A stretch of 64,000 nucleotides of DNA from Staphylococcus piscifermentans (GTDB lineage: Bacteria > Bacillota > Bacilli > Staphylococcales > Staphylococcaceae): positions 868,001 through 932,000 of the forward strand of contig NZ_LT906447.1 in assembly GCF_900186985.1 (NCBI RefSeq), given 5' to 3'. A program made the position numbers and the translations under genes. Of this stretch, positions 28,144-40,586 are shown one piece after another. Positions within the stretch are counted from its first letter, which is position 1, and the number at the start of each line of letters is the position of its first letter. The notes beneath the pieces were generated by a model. That model was given only the letters and a program-made list of their open reading frames with translations. It was not told where the DNA came from and did not search any database.

Positions 28144-28797
28144 GTGGGTCAAAAAATTAATCCAATCGGACTTCGTGTTGGTATCATCCGTGATTGGGAT
28201 GCAAAATGGTATGCTGAGAAAGATTTCTCTACATTATTACACGAAGATTTAAGAATCCGTAAGTTCATTGATAACGAATTAAAAGAAGCATCAGTTTCTC
28301 ACGTAGAAATCGAACGTGCTGCAAACCGTATTAACATTGCAATCCACACTGGTAAACCAGGTATGGTAATTGGTAAAGGCGGTTCAGAAATTGAAAAACT
28401 TCGTAACAAATTAAATAAATTAACAAGCAAACGTGTACACATTAACGTAATCGAAATCAAAAAAGTTGATTTAGATGCGCGTTTAGTTGCTGAGAATATC
28501 GCACGTCAATTAGAAAACCGTGCTTCATTCCGTCGTGTACAAAAACAAGCTATTTCAAGAGCTATGAAACTAGGAGCTTTAGGTGTTAAAACTCAAGTTT
28601 CAGGTCGTTTAGGCGGAGCTGATATCGCTCGTGCTGAAAGATATTCAGAAGGAACTGTTCCACTTCACACATTGCGTGCTGACATTGACTATGCACATGC
28701 AGAAGCTGATACAACATACGGTAAACTAGGTGTTAAAGTATGGATCTATCGTGGAGAAGTTCTTCCTACTAAGAATAATAGTGAAGGAGGAAAATAA
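28144..28797 (+). CDS. rpsC: Ribosomal protein S3
   Basis: 217 residues, uS3, at the mRNA entry site of the 30S subunit. GTG start with AGGAGGG upstream. [20 protein letters not shown] is diagnostic; the KH domain motif [18 protein letters not shown] is intact. It ends two bases before the rplP start, so the two are probably coupled. Confidence 0.98.
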   Translation: MGQKINPIGLRVGIIRDWDAKWYAEKDFSTLLHEDLRIRKFIDNELKEASVSHVEIERAANRINIAIHTGKPGMVIGKGGSEIEKLRNKLNKLTSKRVHINVIEIKKVDLDARLVAENIARQLENRASFRRVQKQAISRAMKLGALGVKTQVSGRLGGADIARAERYSEGTVPLHTLRADIDYAHAEADTTYGKLGVKVWIYRGEVLPTKNNSEGGK

Positions 28798-28799
28798 TA

Positions 28800-29234
28800 A
28801 TGTTACTACCAAAACGTGTTAAATATCGTCGTCAACATCGTCCAAAAACTACAGGACGTTCTAAAGGCGGTAACTTCGTAACATTCGGTGAGTATGGATT
28901 ACAAGCAATTACAACTTCTTGGATCACATCTCGTCAAATCGAATCTGCTCGTATTGCGATGACTCGTTATATGAAACGTGGCGGGAAAGTTTGGATCAAA
29001 ATCTTCCCTCATACACCTTACACTAAAAAACCTTTAGAAGTACGTATGGGTGCTGGTAAAGGTGCAGTTGAAGGCTGGATCGCAGTAGTTAAACCAGGTA
29101 GAATCTTATTTGAAGTTGCAGGCGTGCCAGAAGAAGTTGCTCGTGAAGCATTACGTTTAGCAAGTCACAAACTTCCAGTAAAAACTAAGTTTGTAAAACG
29201 TGAAGAATTGGGTGGTGAATCAAATGAAAGCTAA
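28800..29234 (+). CDS. rplP: Ribosomal protein L16
   Basis: 144 residues, uL16, near the A-site tRNA and peptidyl transferase centre. [20 protein letters not shown] at the start and [20 protein letters not shown] in the middle identify it. The last 11 bases overlap the rpmC start in another frame. Confidence 0.98.
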   Translation: MLLPKRVKYRRQHRPKTTGRSKGGNFVTFGEYGLQAITTSWITSRQIESARIAMTRYMKRGGKVWIKIFPHTPYTKKPLEVRMGAGKGAVEGWIAVVKPGRILFEVAGVPEEVAREALRLASHKLPVKTKFVKREELGGESNES

Positions 29235-29433
29235 GGAAATTAGAGACTTAACCACTTCAGAAATCGAAGAACAAATCAAATCTTCAAAAGAAGAACTTTT
29301 TAACCTACGCTTTCAATTAGCTACAGGACAATTAGAGGAAACTGCACGTATTCGTACAGTTAGAAAAACGATTGCACGTCTAAAAACTGTTGCTCGTGAA
29401 AGAGAAATTGAACAAAACAAGGCTAATCAATAA
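29224..29433 (+). CDS. rpmC: Ribosomal protein L29
   Basis: 69 residues, uL29, a two-helix coiled protein near the tunnel exit. ATG at 29224 is used; an in-frame ATG at 29200 lies inside rplP with no good ribosome-binding site, while GGTGGTG precedes 29224. [18 protein letters not shown] and [20 protein letters not shown] are typical. It overlaps rplP by 11 bases. Confidence 0.97.
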   Translation: MKAKEIRDLTTSEIEEQIKSSKEELFNLRFQLATGQLEETARIRTVRKTIARLKTVAREREIEQNKANQ

Positions 29434-29457
29434 TAACTGAAAGAGGAGGTTACAAAA

Positions 29458-29721
29458 GTGAGTGAAAGAAATGATCGTAAAGTATACGTAGGCAGAGTCG
29501 TTTCAGACAAAATGGACAAAACTATCACTGTACTAGTAGAAACTTACAAAACTCATAAATTATACGGTAAACGAGTAAAATATTCTAAAAAATATAAAAC
29601 TCATGATGAAAACAATTCAGCTAAATTAGGAGACATCGTTAAAATTCAAGAAACTCGTCCTTTATCAGCAACAAAACGTTTTCGTTTAGTAGAAATTGTT
29701 GAAGAATCAGTAATTATTTAA
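29458..29721 (+). CDS. rpsQ: Ribosomal protein S17
   Basis: 87 residues, uS17, an early 16S-binding protein. GTG start with AGAGGAGG upstream. [20 protein letters not shown] and the [20 protein letters not shown] motif (OB fold) are intact. Confidence 0.98.
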   Translation: MSERNDRKVYVGRVVSDKMDKTITVLVETYKTHKLYGKRVKYSKKYKTHDENNSAKLGDIVKIQETRPLSATKRFRLVEIVEESVII

Positions 29722-29747
29722 TCAATCGAAAGATAAGGGAGGTTTAA

Positions 29748-30119
<372 letters not shown>

Positions 30120-30151
30120 TCAATACTAATTAAATCTAAGGAGGTGCCCAC

Positions 30152-30469
30152 ATGCATATCAAAAAAGGTGACAACGTAATCGTTATCTCAGGTAAAGATA
30201 AAGGTAAAACAGGTGTAGTTCAAGCTACAGAACCTAAAAAAGACCGTGTCGTTGTGGAAGGTGTAAACATCATTAAAAAGCACCAAAAACCGACTCAATT
30301 CAATCCAGAAGGTGGAATCTTAGAAACAGAAGCACCAATTCATGTTTCTAACGTACAATTATTAGACCCTAAAACTAATGAACCAACACGTGTTGGCTAT
30401 AAAGTAGTAGATGGTAAAAAAGTTCGTATCGCTAAAAAATCAGGCGAAGAAATCAAATCTAATAATTAA
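30152..30469 (+). CDS. rplX: Ribosomal protein L24
   Basis: 105 residues, uL24, one of the assembly-initiating proteins of the 50S subunit. The KOW motif [20 protein letters not shown] at the N-terminus and [15 protein letters not shown] are clear. AAGGAGG precedes the ATG. Confidence 0.98.
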   Translation: MHIKKGDNVIVISGKDKGKTGVVQATEPKKDRVVVEGVNIIKKHQKPTQFNPEGGILETEAPIHVSNVQLLDPKTNEPTRVGYKVVDGKKVRIAKKSGEEIKSNN

Positions 30470-30494
30470 TAACTAGTTGAAAGGAGGATCCACT

Positions 30495-31034
30495 TTGAGC
30501 CGTTTAAAAGAAAAATTCAACTCTGAAGTTACTGAGAACTTGATGAAAGAATTCAATTACAGTTCAGTAATGGAAGTACCAAAAATCGATAAAATCGTTG
30601 TGAATATGGGTGTAGGTGACGCAGTTCAAAACTCTAAAGTTTTAGATAACGCTGTAGAAGAGTTACAATTAATTACTGGTCAAAAACCATTAATCACAAA
30701 AGCTAAAAAATCAGTTGCGACATTCCGTCTACGTGAAGGTATGCCAATCGGTGCGAAAGTAACACTTCGCGGCGATAGAATGTATGAATTCCTAGACAAA
30801 TTAATCGCAGTATCATTACCACGTGTACGTGACTTCCACGGTGTTTCTAAAAAAGCATTTGATGGTCGCGGAAACTACACATTAGGTATTAAAGAACAAT
30901 TAATTTTCCCAGAAATCGACTATGATAAAGTAAGTAAAGTAAGAGGAATGGATATCGTTATCGTTACGACTGCGAACACAGATGAAGAAGGTCGTGAATT
31001 GTTAAAACAATTCGGTATGCCATTTCAAAAATAA
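30495..31034 (+). CDS. rplE: Ribosomal protein L5
   Basis: 179 residues, uL5, which binds 5S rRNA in the central protuberance. The start is TTG at 30495 with AAGGAGG upstream; the in-frame ATG at 30477 overlaps that ribosome-binding site and would add six residues that do not belong. [20 protein letters not shown] and [14 protein letters not shown] are diagnostic. Confidence 0.96.
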   Translation: MSRLKEKFNSEVTENLMKEFNYSSVMEVPKIDKIVVNMGVGDAVQNSKVLDNAVEELQLITGQKPLITKAKKSVATFRLREGMPIGAKVTLRGDRMYEFLDKLIAVSLPRVRDFHGVSKKAFDGRGNYTLGIKEQLIFPEIDYDKVSKVRGMDIVIVTTANTDEEGRELLKQFGMPFQK

Positions 31035-31059
31035 GCTCTAAATAAAGGAGGCTAATTAA

Positions 31060-31245
31060 GTGGCTAAAAAATCAATGGTTGTAAAACAATCTAAAAAACA
31101 AAAATTCCCAGTTCGCGAATATACGCGTTGTGAACGTTGTGGTCGTCCACATTCTGTATACCGCAAATTTAAATTATGCCGTATCTGTTTCCGTGAATTA
31201 GCTTACAAAGGCCAAATCCCTGGCGTACGTAAAGCTAGCTGGTAA
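31060..31245 (+). CDS. rpsN: Ribosomal protein S14, zinc-binding type Z
   Basis: 61 residues, uS14 of the short C+ form: CERC and CRIC (C-x2-C ... C-x2-C) bind zinc, and the end is [11 protein letters not shown] start. Staphylococci usually also carry a longer zinc-free S14 elsewhere for zinc limitation; that gene is not in this window. Confidence 0.97.
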   Translation: MAKKSMVVKQSKKQKFPVREYTRCERCGRPHSVYRKFKLCRICFRELAYKGQIPGVRKASW

Positions 31246-31277
31246 TTAAAGAGAGTCTTGAAAGGAGGCAACAATCT

Positions 31278-31676
31278 ATGACAATGTCAGATCCAATCGC
31301 AGATATGCTAACTCGTGTAAGAAACGCAAACATGGTGCGTCATGAAAAAATCGAGTTGCCTGCATCAAATATCAAAAAACAAATTGCTGAAATCTTAAAA
31401 AGTGAAGGTTTCATTAAAAACGTTGAATTCGTAGAAGACGATAAACAAGGTGTTTTACGTTTGTTCCTTAAATACGGTCAAAACAACGAACGTGTTATCA
31501 CAGGCTTAAAACGTATTTCTAAACCAGGTTTACGTGTTTACGCTAAAGCAGACGAAGTACCTAAAGTATTAAATGGTTTAGGTATCGCATTAGTTTCTAC
31601 TTCTGAAGGTATTATCACTGACAGAGAAGCAAGAAAACGTAATGTAGGCGGAGAAGTATTAGCATACGTTTGGTAA
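31278..31676 (+). CDS. rpsH: Ribosomal protein S8
   Basis: 132 residues, uS8, a primary 16S binder and, in enterobacteria, repressor of the spc operon. [20 protein letters not shown] and the C-terminal [19 protein letters not shown] are typical. The ATG used lies after AAGGAGG; the second in-frame ATG two codons later (MSDPIAD) is an equally plausible start. Confidence 0.97.
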   Translation: MTMSDPIADMLTRVRNANMVRHEKIELPASNIKKQIAEILKSEGFIKNVEFVEDDKQGVLRLFLKYGQNNERVITGLKRISKPGLRVYAKADEVPKVLNGLGIALVSTSEGIITDREARKRNVGGEVLAYVW

Positions 31677-31701
31677 TAAATAATTAAGGAGGTGCCCGTA
31701 A

Positions 31702-32238
31702 ATGAGCCGTGTAGGTAAGAAAATTATTGAAATTCCTAGTGATGTAACAGTAGACATCAAAGGAAACGTTATCACTGTCAAAGGTCCTAAAGGTGAATTG
31801 ACAAGAACTTTTGACGACAGCATGTCATATAAATTAGAAGACAACACATTAGAAGTTGTACGTCCATCTGATTCTCAAAAAGACAGAACAGTTCACGGAA
31901 CAACTCGTGCGTTGATCAACAATATGGTACAAGGTGTTTCTAAAGGTTTCGAAAAAACTTTAGAATTAATCGGTGTAGGTTACCGTGCGCAAATGCAAGG
32001 TAGTAACTTAGTACTTAACGTAGGTTACTCTCACCCAGTTGAATTCAAACCTGAAGATGGAATCACTTTCACAGTTGAAAAGAATACAACAGTTAAGGTT
32101 GAAGGTATTTCTAAAGAATTAGTTGGAGCTACTGCTTCAAACATTCGTGCCGTAAGACCTCCAGAACCTTACAAAGGTAAAGGTATCCGTTACCAAGGCG
32201 AATACGTTCGTCGTAAAGAAGGTAAAACTGGTAAATAA
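31702..32238 (+). CDS. rplF: Ribosomal protein L6
   Basis: 178 residues, uL6, two similar domains near the factor-binding site. [20 protein letters not shown] begins domain 1, and [20 protein letters not shown] ends domain 2 with the conserved basic segment. Confidence 0.98.
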   Translation: MSRVGKKIIEIPSDVTVDIKGNVITVKGPKGELTRTFDDSMSYKLEDNTLEVVRPSDSQKDRTVHGTTRALINNMVQGVSKGFEKTLELIGVGYRAQMQGSNLVLNVGYSHPVEFKPEDGITFTVEKNTTVKVEGISKELVGATASNIRAVRPPEPYKGKGIRYQGEYVRRKEGKTGK

Positions 32239-32269
32239 TAAATAACTCTCTAAGAAAGGAGAATAAAGC

Positions 32270-32632
32270 ATGATCAGCAAAATTGATAAAAATAAAGTAC
32301 GCTTAAAAAGACATGCACGTGTACGTTCTAACTTAACTGGTACAACTCAAAAACCACGTTTAAACGTATATCGTTCAAACAAACACATCTATGCTCAAAT
32401 CATCGATGACACTAAAGGCGTAACTTTAGTTCAAGCATCAACTCAAGACAAAGATTTCGAAAATGAAACTGGTTCAAAAGTTGAATTATCTTCTAAAGTC
32501 GGAGAAGCAATTGCGAAAAAAGCAACTGATAAAGGTATCACTGAAATCGTCTTCGACCGCGGAGGTTACTTATACCATGGCCGTGTTAAAGCATTAGCAG
32601 ATGCAGCACGTGAAAATGGATTACAATTTTAA
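32270..32632 (+). CDS. rplR: Ribosomal protein L18
   Basis: 120 residues, uL18, a 5S rRNA-binding protein. [20 protein letters not shown] is the basic N-terminal tail, and [20 protein letters not shown] the conserved C-terminal half. AAAGGAG precedes the ATG. Confidence 0.98.
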   Translation: MISKIDKNKVRLKRHARVRSNLTGTTQKPRLNVYRSNKHIYAQIIDDTKGVTLVQASTQDKDFENETGSKVELSSKVGEAIAKKATDKGITEIVFDRGGYLYHGRVKALADAARENGLQF

Positions 32633-32653
32633 TCATAAAAGGAGGGACAATAG

Positions 32654-33154
32654 ATGGCTCGTAGAGATGAAGAAGCTAAAGAATTTGAAGAACGCGTTGT
32701 AACGATCAACCGTGTTGCGAAAGTTGTAAAAGGTGGACGTCGTTTCCGTTTCACTGCATTAGTAGTTGTAGGTGATAAAAAAGGACGTGTCGGATTCGGT
32801 ACTGGTAAAGCACAAGAGGTTCCTGAAGCAATTAAAAAAGCAGTAGAAGCTGCTAAAAAAGAATTAGTAACAGTAAACCGTGTAGAAGGTACTACTCCAC
32901 ACACTATCACTGGCCGTTTCGGTTCAGGAAGTGTATTATTGAAACCAGCAGCACCTGGTACTGGTGTTATTGCCGGTGGCCCAGTTCGTGCCGTATTAGA
33001 ATTAGCAGGTATCACTGATATCTTAAGTAAATCATTAGGTTCAAACACTCCAATCAACATGGTACGTGCGACTCTTAATGGTTTAGAAAATCTTAAAAAT
33101 GCTGAAGAAGTTGCGAAATTACGTGGCAAATCAGTAGAAGAATTGTACAATTAA
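32654..33154 (+). CDS. rpsE: Ribosomal protein S5
   Basis: 166 residues, uS5, involved in decoding fidelity; spectinomycin-resistance changes map to its N-terminal loop. [20 protein letters not shown] and the [19 protein letters not shown] motif are intact. GGAGGG precedes the ATG. Confidence 0.98.
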   Translation: MARRDEEAKEFEERVVTINRVAKVVKGGRRFRFTALVVVGDKKGRVGFGTGKAQEVPEAIKKAVEAAKKELVTVNRVEGTTPHTITGRFGSGSVLLKPAAPGTGVIAGGPVRAVLELAGITDILSKSLGSNTPINMVRATLNGLENLKNAEEVAKLRGKSVEELYN

Positions 33155-33170
33155 GGAGGGAAAATGAATA

Positions 33171-33359
33171 ATGGCTAAATTACAAGTTACCCTCACTCGC
33201 AGTGTGATTGGACGTCCTGAAACTCAACGTAAAACTGTCGAAGCTTTAGGTTTGAAAAAAACTAACTCTTCAGTTGTACTTGAAGACAACGACGCTAATC
33301 GTGGACAAATTGCAAAAGTAAGTCACTTAGTTAAAGTTGAAGAAACAGACGCTAAATAA
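33171..33359 (+). CDS. rpmD: Ribosomal protein L30
   Basis: 62 residues, uL30, slightly longer than the usual 59 because of an extra polar tail (EETDAK). [20 protein letters not shown] is diagnostic. AAGGAGGG lies 14 bases before the ATG used; another ATG at 33164 is out of frame. Confidence 0.97.
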   Translation: MAKLQVTLTRSVIGRPETQRKTVEALGLKKTNSSVVLEDNDANRGQIAKVSHLVKVEETDAK

Positions 33360-33384
33360 GAAATATAACCAAGGAGGTGCCGAA

Positions 33385-33825
33385 ATGAAATTACATGATT
33401 TACATCCAGCAGAAGGATCACGTAAAGTACGCAACCGCGTAGGTCGTGGTGCTGCTACAGGTAATGGTAAAACAAGTGGACGTGGTCAAAAAGGTCAAAA
33501 AGCACGTTCAGGCGGTAAAGTAAGACCAGGATTCGAAGGTGGACAATTACCTTTATTCCGTCGTTTACCAAAACGTGGATTTACAAACATTAACCGTAAA
33601 GAATTTGCAGTTGTTAACTTAGAACAACTTAACAGATTCGAAGAAGGTACAGAAGTTACTCCTGAGCTTTTAATCGAAACTGGTGTGGTTAAAAACGCTA
33701 AAGCGGGTATCAAAGTATTAGGTAATGGTTCTCTAGAGAAAAAATTAACAGTAAAAGCGCATAAATTCTCTGCATCTGCAGCTGAAGCAATTGATGCTAA
33801 AGGTGGAGCACACGAGGTGATCTAA
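33385..33825 (+). CDS. rplO: Ribosomal protein L15
   Basis: 146 residues, uL15, a late 50S assembly protein. ATG at 33385 follows AAGGAGG and gives the standard start [20 protein letters not shown]; the frame is also open upstream into rpmD but without support. The glycine- and arginine-rich [20 protein letters not shown] stretch is typical. Its last A is the first base of the secY ATG. Confidence 0.97.
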   Translation: MKLHDLHPAEGSRKVRNRVGRGAATGNGKTSGRGQKGQKARSGGKVRPGFEGGQLPLFRRLPKRGFTNINRKEFAVVNLEQLNRFEEGTEVTPELLIETGVVKNAKAGIKVLGNGSLEKKLTVKAHKFSASAAEAIDAKGGAHEVI

Positions 33826-35117
33826 TGTTTGAAACATTCGTTAACTTCTTTAAAACTAAAGAAGTACGGAACAAGATCTTTTTTACGCTCGCAATGCTAG
33901 TTATTTTTAAAATAGGTACTTATATACCTGCGCCTGGAGTCAATCCAGCTGCATTTGATAATAACCAAGGTTCTCAAGGTGTCACTGATTTATTAAATAC
34001 ATTTGGTGGCGGAGCCTTGAAGAACTTTTCCATATTTGCTATGGGGATTATGCCCTATATCACTGCTTCAATCGTAATGCAGTTATTGCAAATGGATATT
34101 GTTCCTAAATTTACGGAATGGGCTAAACAGGGTGATGTCGGCCGTAAGAAATTGAATAACGTTACACGTTATTTTGCAATTATCTTAGCCTTCATTCAAT
34201 CTATAGGAATGGCGTTCCAATTTAATAACTATTTGAAAGGGGCATTGATTGTTGACCCTTCTCCAATGAGTTATTTGTTAATCGCAATTGTATTGACAAC
34301 AGGAACTGCTTTCTTACTATGGTTAGGTGAACAAATCACTCAATACGGTGTAGGTAATGGTATTTCAATCATTATCTTTGCTGGTATTTTATCTACATTG
34401 CCGTCTTCGCTTATTCAGTTTTATCAACAAGCCTTTGTCGGGCAAAGTGATACAACAATGGCATGGCTGCAAGTAGCTGGTTTAGCAATAGGCTTGATTT
34501 TATTAACAATGGGTGCTGTATACGTGCTTCAAGCTGTACGTAAAATACCTATTCAATATGCCAAAAAACAATCAGCTCAGCGTTTAGGTTCTAATGCAAC
34601 TTACTTGCCGTTAAAAGTTAACTCAGCAGGGGTTATCCCAGTTATCTTTGCAATGGCATTCTTCTTGCTTCCAAGAACATTAACGATGTTCTTCCCTAAA
34701 GCAGACTGGGCACAGCAAATTGCCAATACAGCCAATCCATCAAGTAATATTGGAATGGTAATTTATATTATCTTGATCATTGCATTCACTTATTTCTATG
34801 CATTTGTTCAAGTTAATCCTGAAAAAATGGCTGACAATCTTAAGAAACAAGGCAGTTACGTTCCAGGTATCAGACCTGGTAAACAAACTAAAAAGTATAT
34901 TACTAGAGTTTTATATCGTTTAACTTTTGTAGGTTCTATCTTCTTGGCAGTAATCGCAATCTTGCCGATACTTGCTACTAAATTTATGAACTTGCCGCAG
35001 TCAATTCAAGTCGGCGGTACTAGCTTATTAATCGTTATCGGTGTTGCAATCGAAACAATGAAAAGTTTAGAAGCACAAGTTAATCAAAAAGAATATAAAG
35101 GCTTTGGTGGTAGATAA
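33825..35117 (+). CDS. secY: SecY, protein translocase channel subunit
   Basis: 430 residues with ten hydrophobic helices, the central pore of the Sec translocon. [20 protein letters not shown] at the N-terminus, the plug region after helix 1 ([20 protein letters not shown]) and the cytoplasmic loop [20 protein letters not shown] are diagnostic. It overlaps rplO by one base and adk follows after 16 bases. Confidence 0.98.
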   Translation: MFETFVNFFKTKEVRNKIFFTLAMLVIFKIGTYIPAPGVNPAAFDNNQGSQGVTDLLNTFGGGALKNFSIFAMGIMPYITASIVMQLLQMDIVPKFTEWAKQGDVGRKKLNNVTRYFAIILAFIQSIGMAFQFNNYLKGALIVDPSPMSYLLIAIVLTTGTAFLLWLGEQITQYGVGNGISIIIFAGILSTLPSSLIQFYQQAFVGQSDTTMAWLQVAGLAIGLILLTMGAVYVLQAVRKIPIQYAKKQSAQRLGSNATYLPLKVNSAGVIPVIFAMAFFLLPRTLTMFFPKADWAQQIANTANPSSNIGMVIYIILIIAFTYFYAFVQVNPEKMADNLKKQGSYVPGIRPGKQTKKYITRVLYRLTFVGSIFLAVIAILPILATKFMNLPQSIQVGGTSLLIVIGVAIETMKSLEAQVNQKEYKGFGGR

Positions 35118-35124
35118 ACTGTAG

Positions 35125-35784
<660 letters not shown>

Positions 35785-35973
35785 TTCAACATTGCTGCTT
35801 GTTTGTTGAATGAAGGTAGTCGCAAATTGTTAGTCGCTTAGTATTCACGTATTAAGAGTGACAAAATGACGATAATGATTCCCAAAATTTTGTTCAACAC
35901 TTATGACAACGGCAGTATGTCTAACATTTTCCAATAGACATTAACTAATAATGCAAAAGGGGGAATTGTTCTA

Positions 35974-36192
35974 ATGGCAAAACAAGATGTAATTGAATTA
36001 GAAGGTACAGTACTAGATACTTTACCAAATGCAATGTTTAAAGTAGAATTAGAAAATGGTCATGAGATTTTAGCACACGTTAGTGGTAAAATCAGAATGA
36101 ATTATATTCGTATTCTACCTGGCGACAAAGTAACTGTAGAAATGTCTCCATACGATTTAACTCGTGGAAGAATCACTTATCGTTATAAATAA
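35974..36192 (+). CDS. infA: Translation initiation factor IF-1
   Basis: 72 residues, an S1/OB-fold protein that occupies the ribosomal A site during initiation. [20 protein letters not shown] and the ending [15 protein letters not shown] are diagnostic. The 189-base gap before it has no gene; it may hold a separate promoter, but I see no strong hexamers. AAGGGGG is its ribosome-binding site. Confidence 0.98.
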
Positions 36193-36213
36193 TTCGTCAC
36201 TCCATTATTATAG

Positions 36214-36339
<126 letters not shown>

Positions 36340-36361
36340 TAAAAGAGAGGTGTAAAATAAT

Positions 36362-36727
36362 ATGGCACGTATTGCAGGAATCGATATTCCACGCGAAAAA
36401 CGCGTTGTAATTTCATTAACTTATATCTACGGTGTAGGTAAATCAACTGCTGCTAAAATTGTAGAAGAAGCTAACGTTTCTCCTGACACTCGCGTTAAAG
36501 ATTTAACAGACGACGAATTAGGTCGTATCCGTGAAACAGTTGACGCATACAAAGTTGAAGGTGACTTACGTCGTGAACAAAACTTAAACATTAAACGTTT
36601 GATGGAAATTTCATCATACCGTGGTATCCGTCACCGTCGTGGCTTACCAGTTCGCGGTCAAAAAACTAAAAACAACGCTCGTACGCGTAAAGGCCCAGTT
36701 AAAACTGTAGCTAACAAGAAAAAATAA
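36362..36727 (+). CDS. rpsM: Ribosomal protein S13
   Basis: 121 residues, uS13, in the 30S head and contacting P-site tRNA and the 50[21 protein letters not shown] and the tail [19 protein letters not shown] are diagnostic. AGAGGTG lies upstream of the ATG. Confidence 0.98.
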   Translation: MARIAGIDIPREKRVVISLTYIYGVGKSTAAKIVEEANVSPDTRVKDLTDDELGRIRETVDAYKVEGDLRREQNLNIKRLMEISSYRGIRHRRGLPVRGQKTKNNARTRKGPVKTVANKKK

Positions 36728-36750
36728 TAGGTAAAGGAGGAAAATTTTAA

Positions 36751-37140
36751 ATGGCACGTAAACAAGTATCTCGTAAACGTAGAGTGAAAAAGAATGTTGA
36801 AAATGGTGTGGCACACATCCGTTCAACTTTCAACAATACAATCGTAACAATTACTGATGAATTCGGTAATGCATTATCATGGTCATCAGCAGGTGCTCTT
36901 GGATTTAAAGGTTCTAAAAAATCAACACCTTTCGCTGCACAAATGGCTTCTGAAACTGCTTCAAAAACAGCTATGGAACATGGCTTGAAAACAGTTGAAG
37001 TAACAGTAAAAGGACCTGGTCCTGGTCGTGAATCAGCTATCCGTGCATTGCAATCAGCTGGTTTAGAAGTAACAGCTATCAGAGACGTTACTCCAGTACC
37101 TCATAACGGTTGCCGTCCGCCAAAACGTCGTCGCGTATAA
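36751..37140 (+). CDS. rpsK: Ribosomal protein S11
   Basis: 129 residues, uS11, on the 30S platform near the mRNA exit. [20 protein letters not shown] and the C-terminal [18 protein letters not shown] are intact, including the NG dipeptide that is often isomerised in this family. AAAGGAGG precedes the ATG. Confidence 0.98.
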   Translation: MARKQVSRKRRVKKNVENGVAHIRSTFNNTIVTITDEFGNALSWSSAGALGFKGSKKSTPFAAQMASETASKTAMEHGLKTVEVTVKGPGPGRESAIRALQSAGLEVTAIRDVTPVPHNGCRPPKRRRV

Positions 37141-37225
37141 TATTATAGTTAAATGTTATGTTCCGCAGATCACTGAGATAAGCAGTATCTTATAAGTCGA
37201 CGTAACCAAGGAGGATATGTAAATA

Positions 37226-38170
37226 ATGATAGAAATTGAAAAACCTAGAATTGAGACAATTGAAATTAGTGAAGATGCTAAATTCGGTAAGTTTGTTGTT
37301 GAACCACTAGAACGTGGCTATGGCACTACGCTAGGAAACTCCTTACGTCGTATCCTACTATCTTCATTGCCAGGTGCAGCTGTTAAGTACATCGAGATTG
37401 AAGGCGTACTTCATGAATTCTCAGCAATTGATAACGTAGTAGAAGACGTATCTACAATCATTATGAATATTAAGAAACTTGCTCTTAAAATTTATTCTGA
37501 AGAAGATAAAACGTTAGAAATCGATGTTAAAGATGAAGGCGAAGTTACAGCAGCAGACATTACTCACGACAGTGATGTTGAAATTTTAAATCCAGAGCTT
37601 AAAATTGCGACTGTATCTAAAGGTGGACATTTGAAAATCCGTCTTGTTGCTAATAAGGGTAGAGGTTACGCATTAGCTGAACAAAATAATACGAGTGATT
37701 TACCAATTGGTGTTATTCCAGTTGATTCATTATACTCTCCAGTAGAAAGAGTCAACTATACAGTTGAAAATACTCGTGTAGGTCAAAGCAGTGACTTTGA
37801 TAAATTAACATTAGATGTATGGACTGATGGATCTATCACTCCACAAGAATCAGTTTCTTTAGCAGCAAAAATTTTAACTGAGCACTTGAACATCTTTGTT
37901 GGACTCACTGATGAAGCGAAAAACGCTGAAATCATGATTGAAAAAGAAGAAGACCAAAAAGAAAAAGTACTTGAAATGTCTATCGAAGAATTAGACTTAT
38001 CAGTACGTTCTTATAACTGTTTAAAACGTGCAGGAATCAATACTGTTCAAGAATTGGCTGACAAATCTGAAGCAGATATGATGAAAGTACGTAATTTAGG
38101 TCGTAAATCTTTAGAAGAAGTAAAATACAAACTCGAAGACTTAGGTTTAGGTCTAAGAAAAGAAGATTGA
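37226..38170 (+). CDS. rpoA: RNA polymerase alpha subunit
   Basis: 314 residues. The N-terminal dimerisation domain has [20 protein letters not shown]; the C-terminal domain (about 245-310) contains [20 protein letters not shown] and [15 protein letters not shown], the helix-hairpin-helix that binds UP elements and activators. AAGGAGG upstream. The 85-base gap from rpsK contains no gene. Confidence 0.98.
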   Translation: MIEIEKPRIETIEISEDAKFGKFVVEPLERGYGTTLGNSLRRILLSSLPGAAVKYIEIEGVLHEFSAIDNVVEDVSTIIMNIKKLALKIYSEEDKTLEIDVKDEGEVTAADITHDSDVEILNPELKIATVSKGGHLKIRLVANKGRGYALAEQNNTSDLPIGVIPVDSLYSPVERVNYTVENTRVGQSSDFDKLTLDVWTDGSITPQESVSLAAKILTEHLNIFVGLTDEAKNAEIMIEKEEDQKEKVLEMSIEELDLSVRSYNCLKRAGINTVQELADKSEADMMKVRNLGRKSLEEVKYKLEDLGLGLRKED

Positions 38171-38192
38171 TAAAGGTAAAGGAGGTTAACTC

Positions 38193-38561
38193 ATGGGTTA
38201 CAGAAAATTAGGTCGTACATCTGATCAACGTAAAGCTATGTTACGTGACTTAGCTACTTCACTTATCGTTAATGAGCGTATCGAAACTACTGAAGCTCGC
38301 GCTAAAGAATTACGCGGTGTAGTAGATAGTTTGATCACTTTAGGTAAAAAAGGAGATTTAGCTTCTCGTCGTCAAGCAGCTAAAATCGTTCGTGATGTTG
38401 AAATCTTAAACGAAGACGATACAACACAAACAGCATTACAAAAATTATTCGGTGAAATTGCACCACGTTACACTGATCGTCAAGGCGGTTACACTCGCGT
38501 GCTTAAAGCAGGACCTCGTCGCGGAGACGGTGCTGAATCAGCAATTATCGAATTAGTTTAA
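38193..38561 (+). CDS. rplQ: Ribosomal protein L17
   Basis: 122 residues, bL17, at the tunnel exit. [20 protein letters not shown] and the ending [20 protein letters not shown] are diagnostic. Last gene of the ribosomal superoperon; a 357-base gap with hairpins follows. Confidence 0.98.
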   Translation: MGYRKLGRTSDQRKAMLRDLATSLIVNERIETTEARAKELRGVVDSLITLGKKGDLASRRQAAKIVRDVEILNEDDTTQTALQKLFGEIAPRYTDRQGGYTRVLKAGPRRGDGAESAIIELV

Positions 38562-38590
38562 TTTGAAGTTATAACTTGAAGCTAAGCGAA

Positions 38591-38636
38591 GATGATAAGT
38601 AGAAGAACACGATGAGAGCATTGTGCGCTTATCATT
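38591..38636 (+). repeat. Hairpin downstream of rplQ
   Basis: ATGATAAG (38592-38599) pairs with CTTATCAT (38628-38635). No T-run follows, so it is more likely an mRNA 3' structure than a terminator. Confidence 0.4.
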
Positions 38637-38730
38637 GTACTAAAAATAAACACACAGACTTATTGATTATATAAAGCAAATGAGTGCAACGATAATGTTT
38701 GCCACATACAAATATTGTCTAGCTCAGAGT

Positions 38731-38797
38731 ACCCCATTCATCTAACTTAATAAATTTAAAGCGTGAACTCAAAAAAAGAATGGGGTGCGCGCTTTTT
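38731..38797 (+). terminator. Terminator of the ribosomal superoperon
   Basis: ACCCCATTC (38731-38739) pairs with GAATGGGGT (38778-38786), then GCGCGCTTTTTT. The long loop is AT-rich. This is the most likely end of the rpsJ-rplQ transcript. Confidence 0.75.
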
Positions 38798-38802
38798 TAT
38801 TT

Positions 38803-38839
38803 TAAAGCCCCTAACGGTATCATACGTATAGGGGCTTTA
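38803..38839 (+). repeat. Perfect inverted repeat upstream of ecfA1
   Basis: TAAAGCCCCT (38803-38812) and AGGGGCTTTA (38830-38839) form a 10-bp stem that can extend inward through ACG/CGT. It has no T-run on the plus strand and lies before the ecf promoter, so it is either a second terminator stage or, read from the minus strand, a terminator-like hairpin. Confidence 0.5.
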
Positions 38840-38853
38840 ACCATATCTGTACA

Positions 38854-38882
38854 TGTACACCTACCTTATATTCATGTACAAT
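38854..38882 (+). promoter_or_regulatory. Possible promoter of ecfA1-ecfA2-ecfT-truA
   Basis: TGTACA at 38854-38859, 17 bases, TACAAT at 38877-38882. The -35 box overlaps the palindrome TGTACATGTACA at 38848-38859, which could be an operator. Weak -35, so moderate confidence. Confidence 0.45.
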
Positions 38883-38919
38883 AAAAGAGTGAAAATTATA
38901 ACGAAGGGACAGAGCCATT

Positions 38920-39726
38920 TTGAATAATGAACATATAATTGAATTCGATAATGTTTCATTCCAATATCAAGGTGATGAGTGGTTTACATTAAAAAATATT
39001 TCTTTCAAGATACCTGAAGGAAAATGGACCTCTATCGTCGGCCATAATGGTTCTGGCAAATCAACAGTTGCTAAGTTGATGATGGGGATGATGCAATACC
39101 AAGAGGGACGAATCTTATATAGAAATCAGAAAATTACACCTGATAATTTAAGTGAAATCAGAAAACATATCGGTATTGTATTTCAAAATCCTGACAATCA
39201 ATTTGTCGGTTCAACTGTGCAGTACGATGTAGCATTCGGATTAGAAAACTTTTTAGTTCCTTATGATAAAATGCATGAAGACGTTCCAGAGGTACTTAAA
39301 GAAGTCGATATGTTCGCACAGCGTAATCATGAACCGCAAGCATTGTCAGGAGGACAAAAGCAACGTGTGGCAATTGCAGGTGTATTAGTATTAAGCCCAG
39401 AAATTATTATTTTGGATGAAGCTACTTCTATGCTTGATCCAGAAGGGAAACAATCACTTATGCGTTTAGTACGACATTTAAATAAGGATAAAAATGTAAC
39501 CATTATCTCTATTACACACGATTTAACCGAAACTGTTGATTCAGATTATATGATTGTATTGAATCGAGGCAAGGTATACGAAAAGGGAACACCAAAAGAA
39601 ATTTTTGAGAAAGGGACATCATTGACAGAGATTGGCTTAGATTTACCATTTCCAATGCGAATCAATCAAATGCTAGGCCATCCATCTGAATTTATAAATT
39701 ATGATGAGTTGGTGGAGCGTTTATGA
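38920..39726 (+). CDS. ecfA1: ECF transporter ATPase EcfA1 (CbiO-type)
   Basis: 268 residues from a TTG start with GAAGGGA upstream. Walker [11 protein letters not shown]-loop [13 protein letters not shown], signature [15 protein letters not shown] and Walker [16 protein letters not shown] are intact. With EcfA2 and EcfT it forms the shared energising module for vitamin and cobalt/nickel S-components encoded elsewhere. It overlaps ecfA2 by 4 bases. Confidence 0.95.
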   Translation: MNNEHIIEFDNVSFQYQGDEWFTLKNISFKIPEGKWTSIVGHNGSGKSTVAKLMMGMMQYQEGRILYRNQKITPDNLSEIRKHIGIVFQNPDNQFVGSTVQYDVAFGLENFLVPYDKMHEDVPEVLKEVDMFAQRNHEPQALSGGQKQRVAIAGVLVLSPEIIILDEATSMLDPEGKQSLMRLVRHLNKDKNVTIISITHDLTETVDSDYMIVLNRGKVYEKGTPKEIFEKGTSLTEIGLDLPFPMRINQMLGHPSEFINYDELVERL

Positions 39727-40586
39727 AGGTAAAGTTTGATGATGTCAGCTACGTATATCAAATAGGAACACCCTTTGAATATGAAGCACTGCATCATATT
39801 GATACACATTTTGAAGATGGTCGTTATTATGCCATTATAGGACAAACAGGTTCTGGGAAATCTACTTTAATCCAACAATTTAATGGTCTATTGAAACCGA
39901 CGTACGGAGCAGTAGAATTAGATAATTTAAAAATAACTGCTAAGTCTAAAGACAAAGTTATTCGTCCGTACCGTCAAAAAATCGGTATTGTCTTTCAATT
40001 TCCAGAATCACAACTGTTTGAGGATAGTGTGGAAAGAGAAGTCCTTTTTGGTCCAAAAAATTTTAAAATGGATTTAGAGAAAGTAAAAGAGTATGCTTAT
40101 CGCTTGCTGATGGAATTAGGGTTTGAACGCGATATTATGGAGAAATCTCCATTTCAAATGTCAGGAGGCCAAATGAGGAAGATTGCGATTGTTTCTATTT
40201 TGGCTATGGATCCAGATGTTATTATTTTAGATGAACCGACAGCCGGTTTGGATCCGCAAAGTCGTGACCAAGTGATGGCTTTATTCAAACAGTTGCAAGA
40301 AGAACAAGGAAAGACAATAGTTCTAGTGACACACGATATGAATGATGTGGCACAGTATGCTGAGAATGTAAAAGTAATGCAGAAAGGTACTCTAGTGTTT
40401 GAAGGTACGCCACGTGCTTTATTTGGCAATCATCAGCGCGTTAAAGAATATCATTTAGATTTACCAGATATTGTACAACTGCAATATGATTTTGAGCAAA
40501 AGCATGATATCAAGTTGCCTGAAACCGCATTATCAGATGAGGAATTTATAAAGCTTTACAAGGAGTGGCAAGCTCATGAAAAATAA
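39723..40586 (+). CDS. ecfA2: ECF transporter ATPase EcfA2
   Basis: 287 residues. Walker [30 protein letters not shown] at the Q-loop, signature [11 protein letters not shown], Walker [14 protein letters not shown]. The FPESQLFE sequence is typical of the A2 subunit and contacts the EcfT coupling helices. It overlaps both neighbours (4 bases with ecfA1, 11 with ecfT), which suggests stoichiometric translation. Confidence 0.95.
   Translation: MKVKFDDVSYVYQIGTPFEYEALHHIDTHFEDGRYYAIIGQTGSGKSTLIQQFNGLLKPTYGAVELDNLKITAKSKDKVIRPYRQKIGIVFQFPESQLFEDSVEREVLFGPKNFKMDLEKVKEYAYRLLMELGFERDIMEKSPFQMSGGQMRKIAIVSILAMDPDVIILDEPTAGLDPQSRDQVMALFKQLQEEQGKTIVLVTHDMNDVAQYAENVKVMQKGTLVFEGTPRALFGNHQRVKEYHLDLPDIVQLQYDFEQKHDIKLPETALSDEEFIKLYKEWQAHEK

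Noticed and set aside
32629..33150. 173-residue minus-strand frame opposite rpsE
   Set aside because: Antisense shadow of a ribosomal protein gene; no independent evidence.
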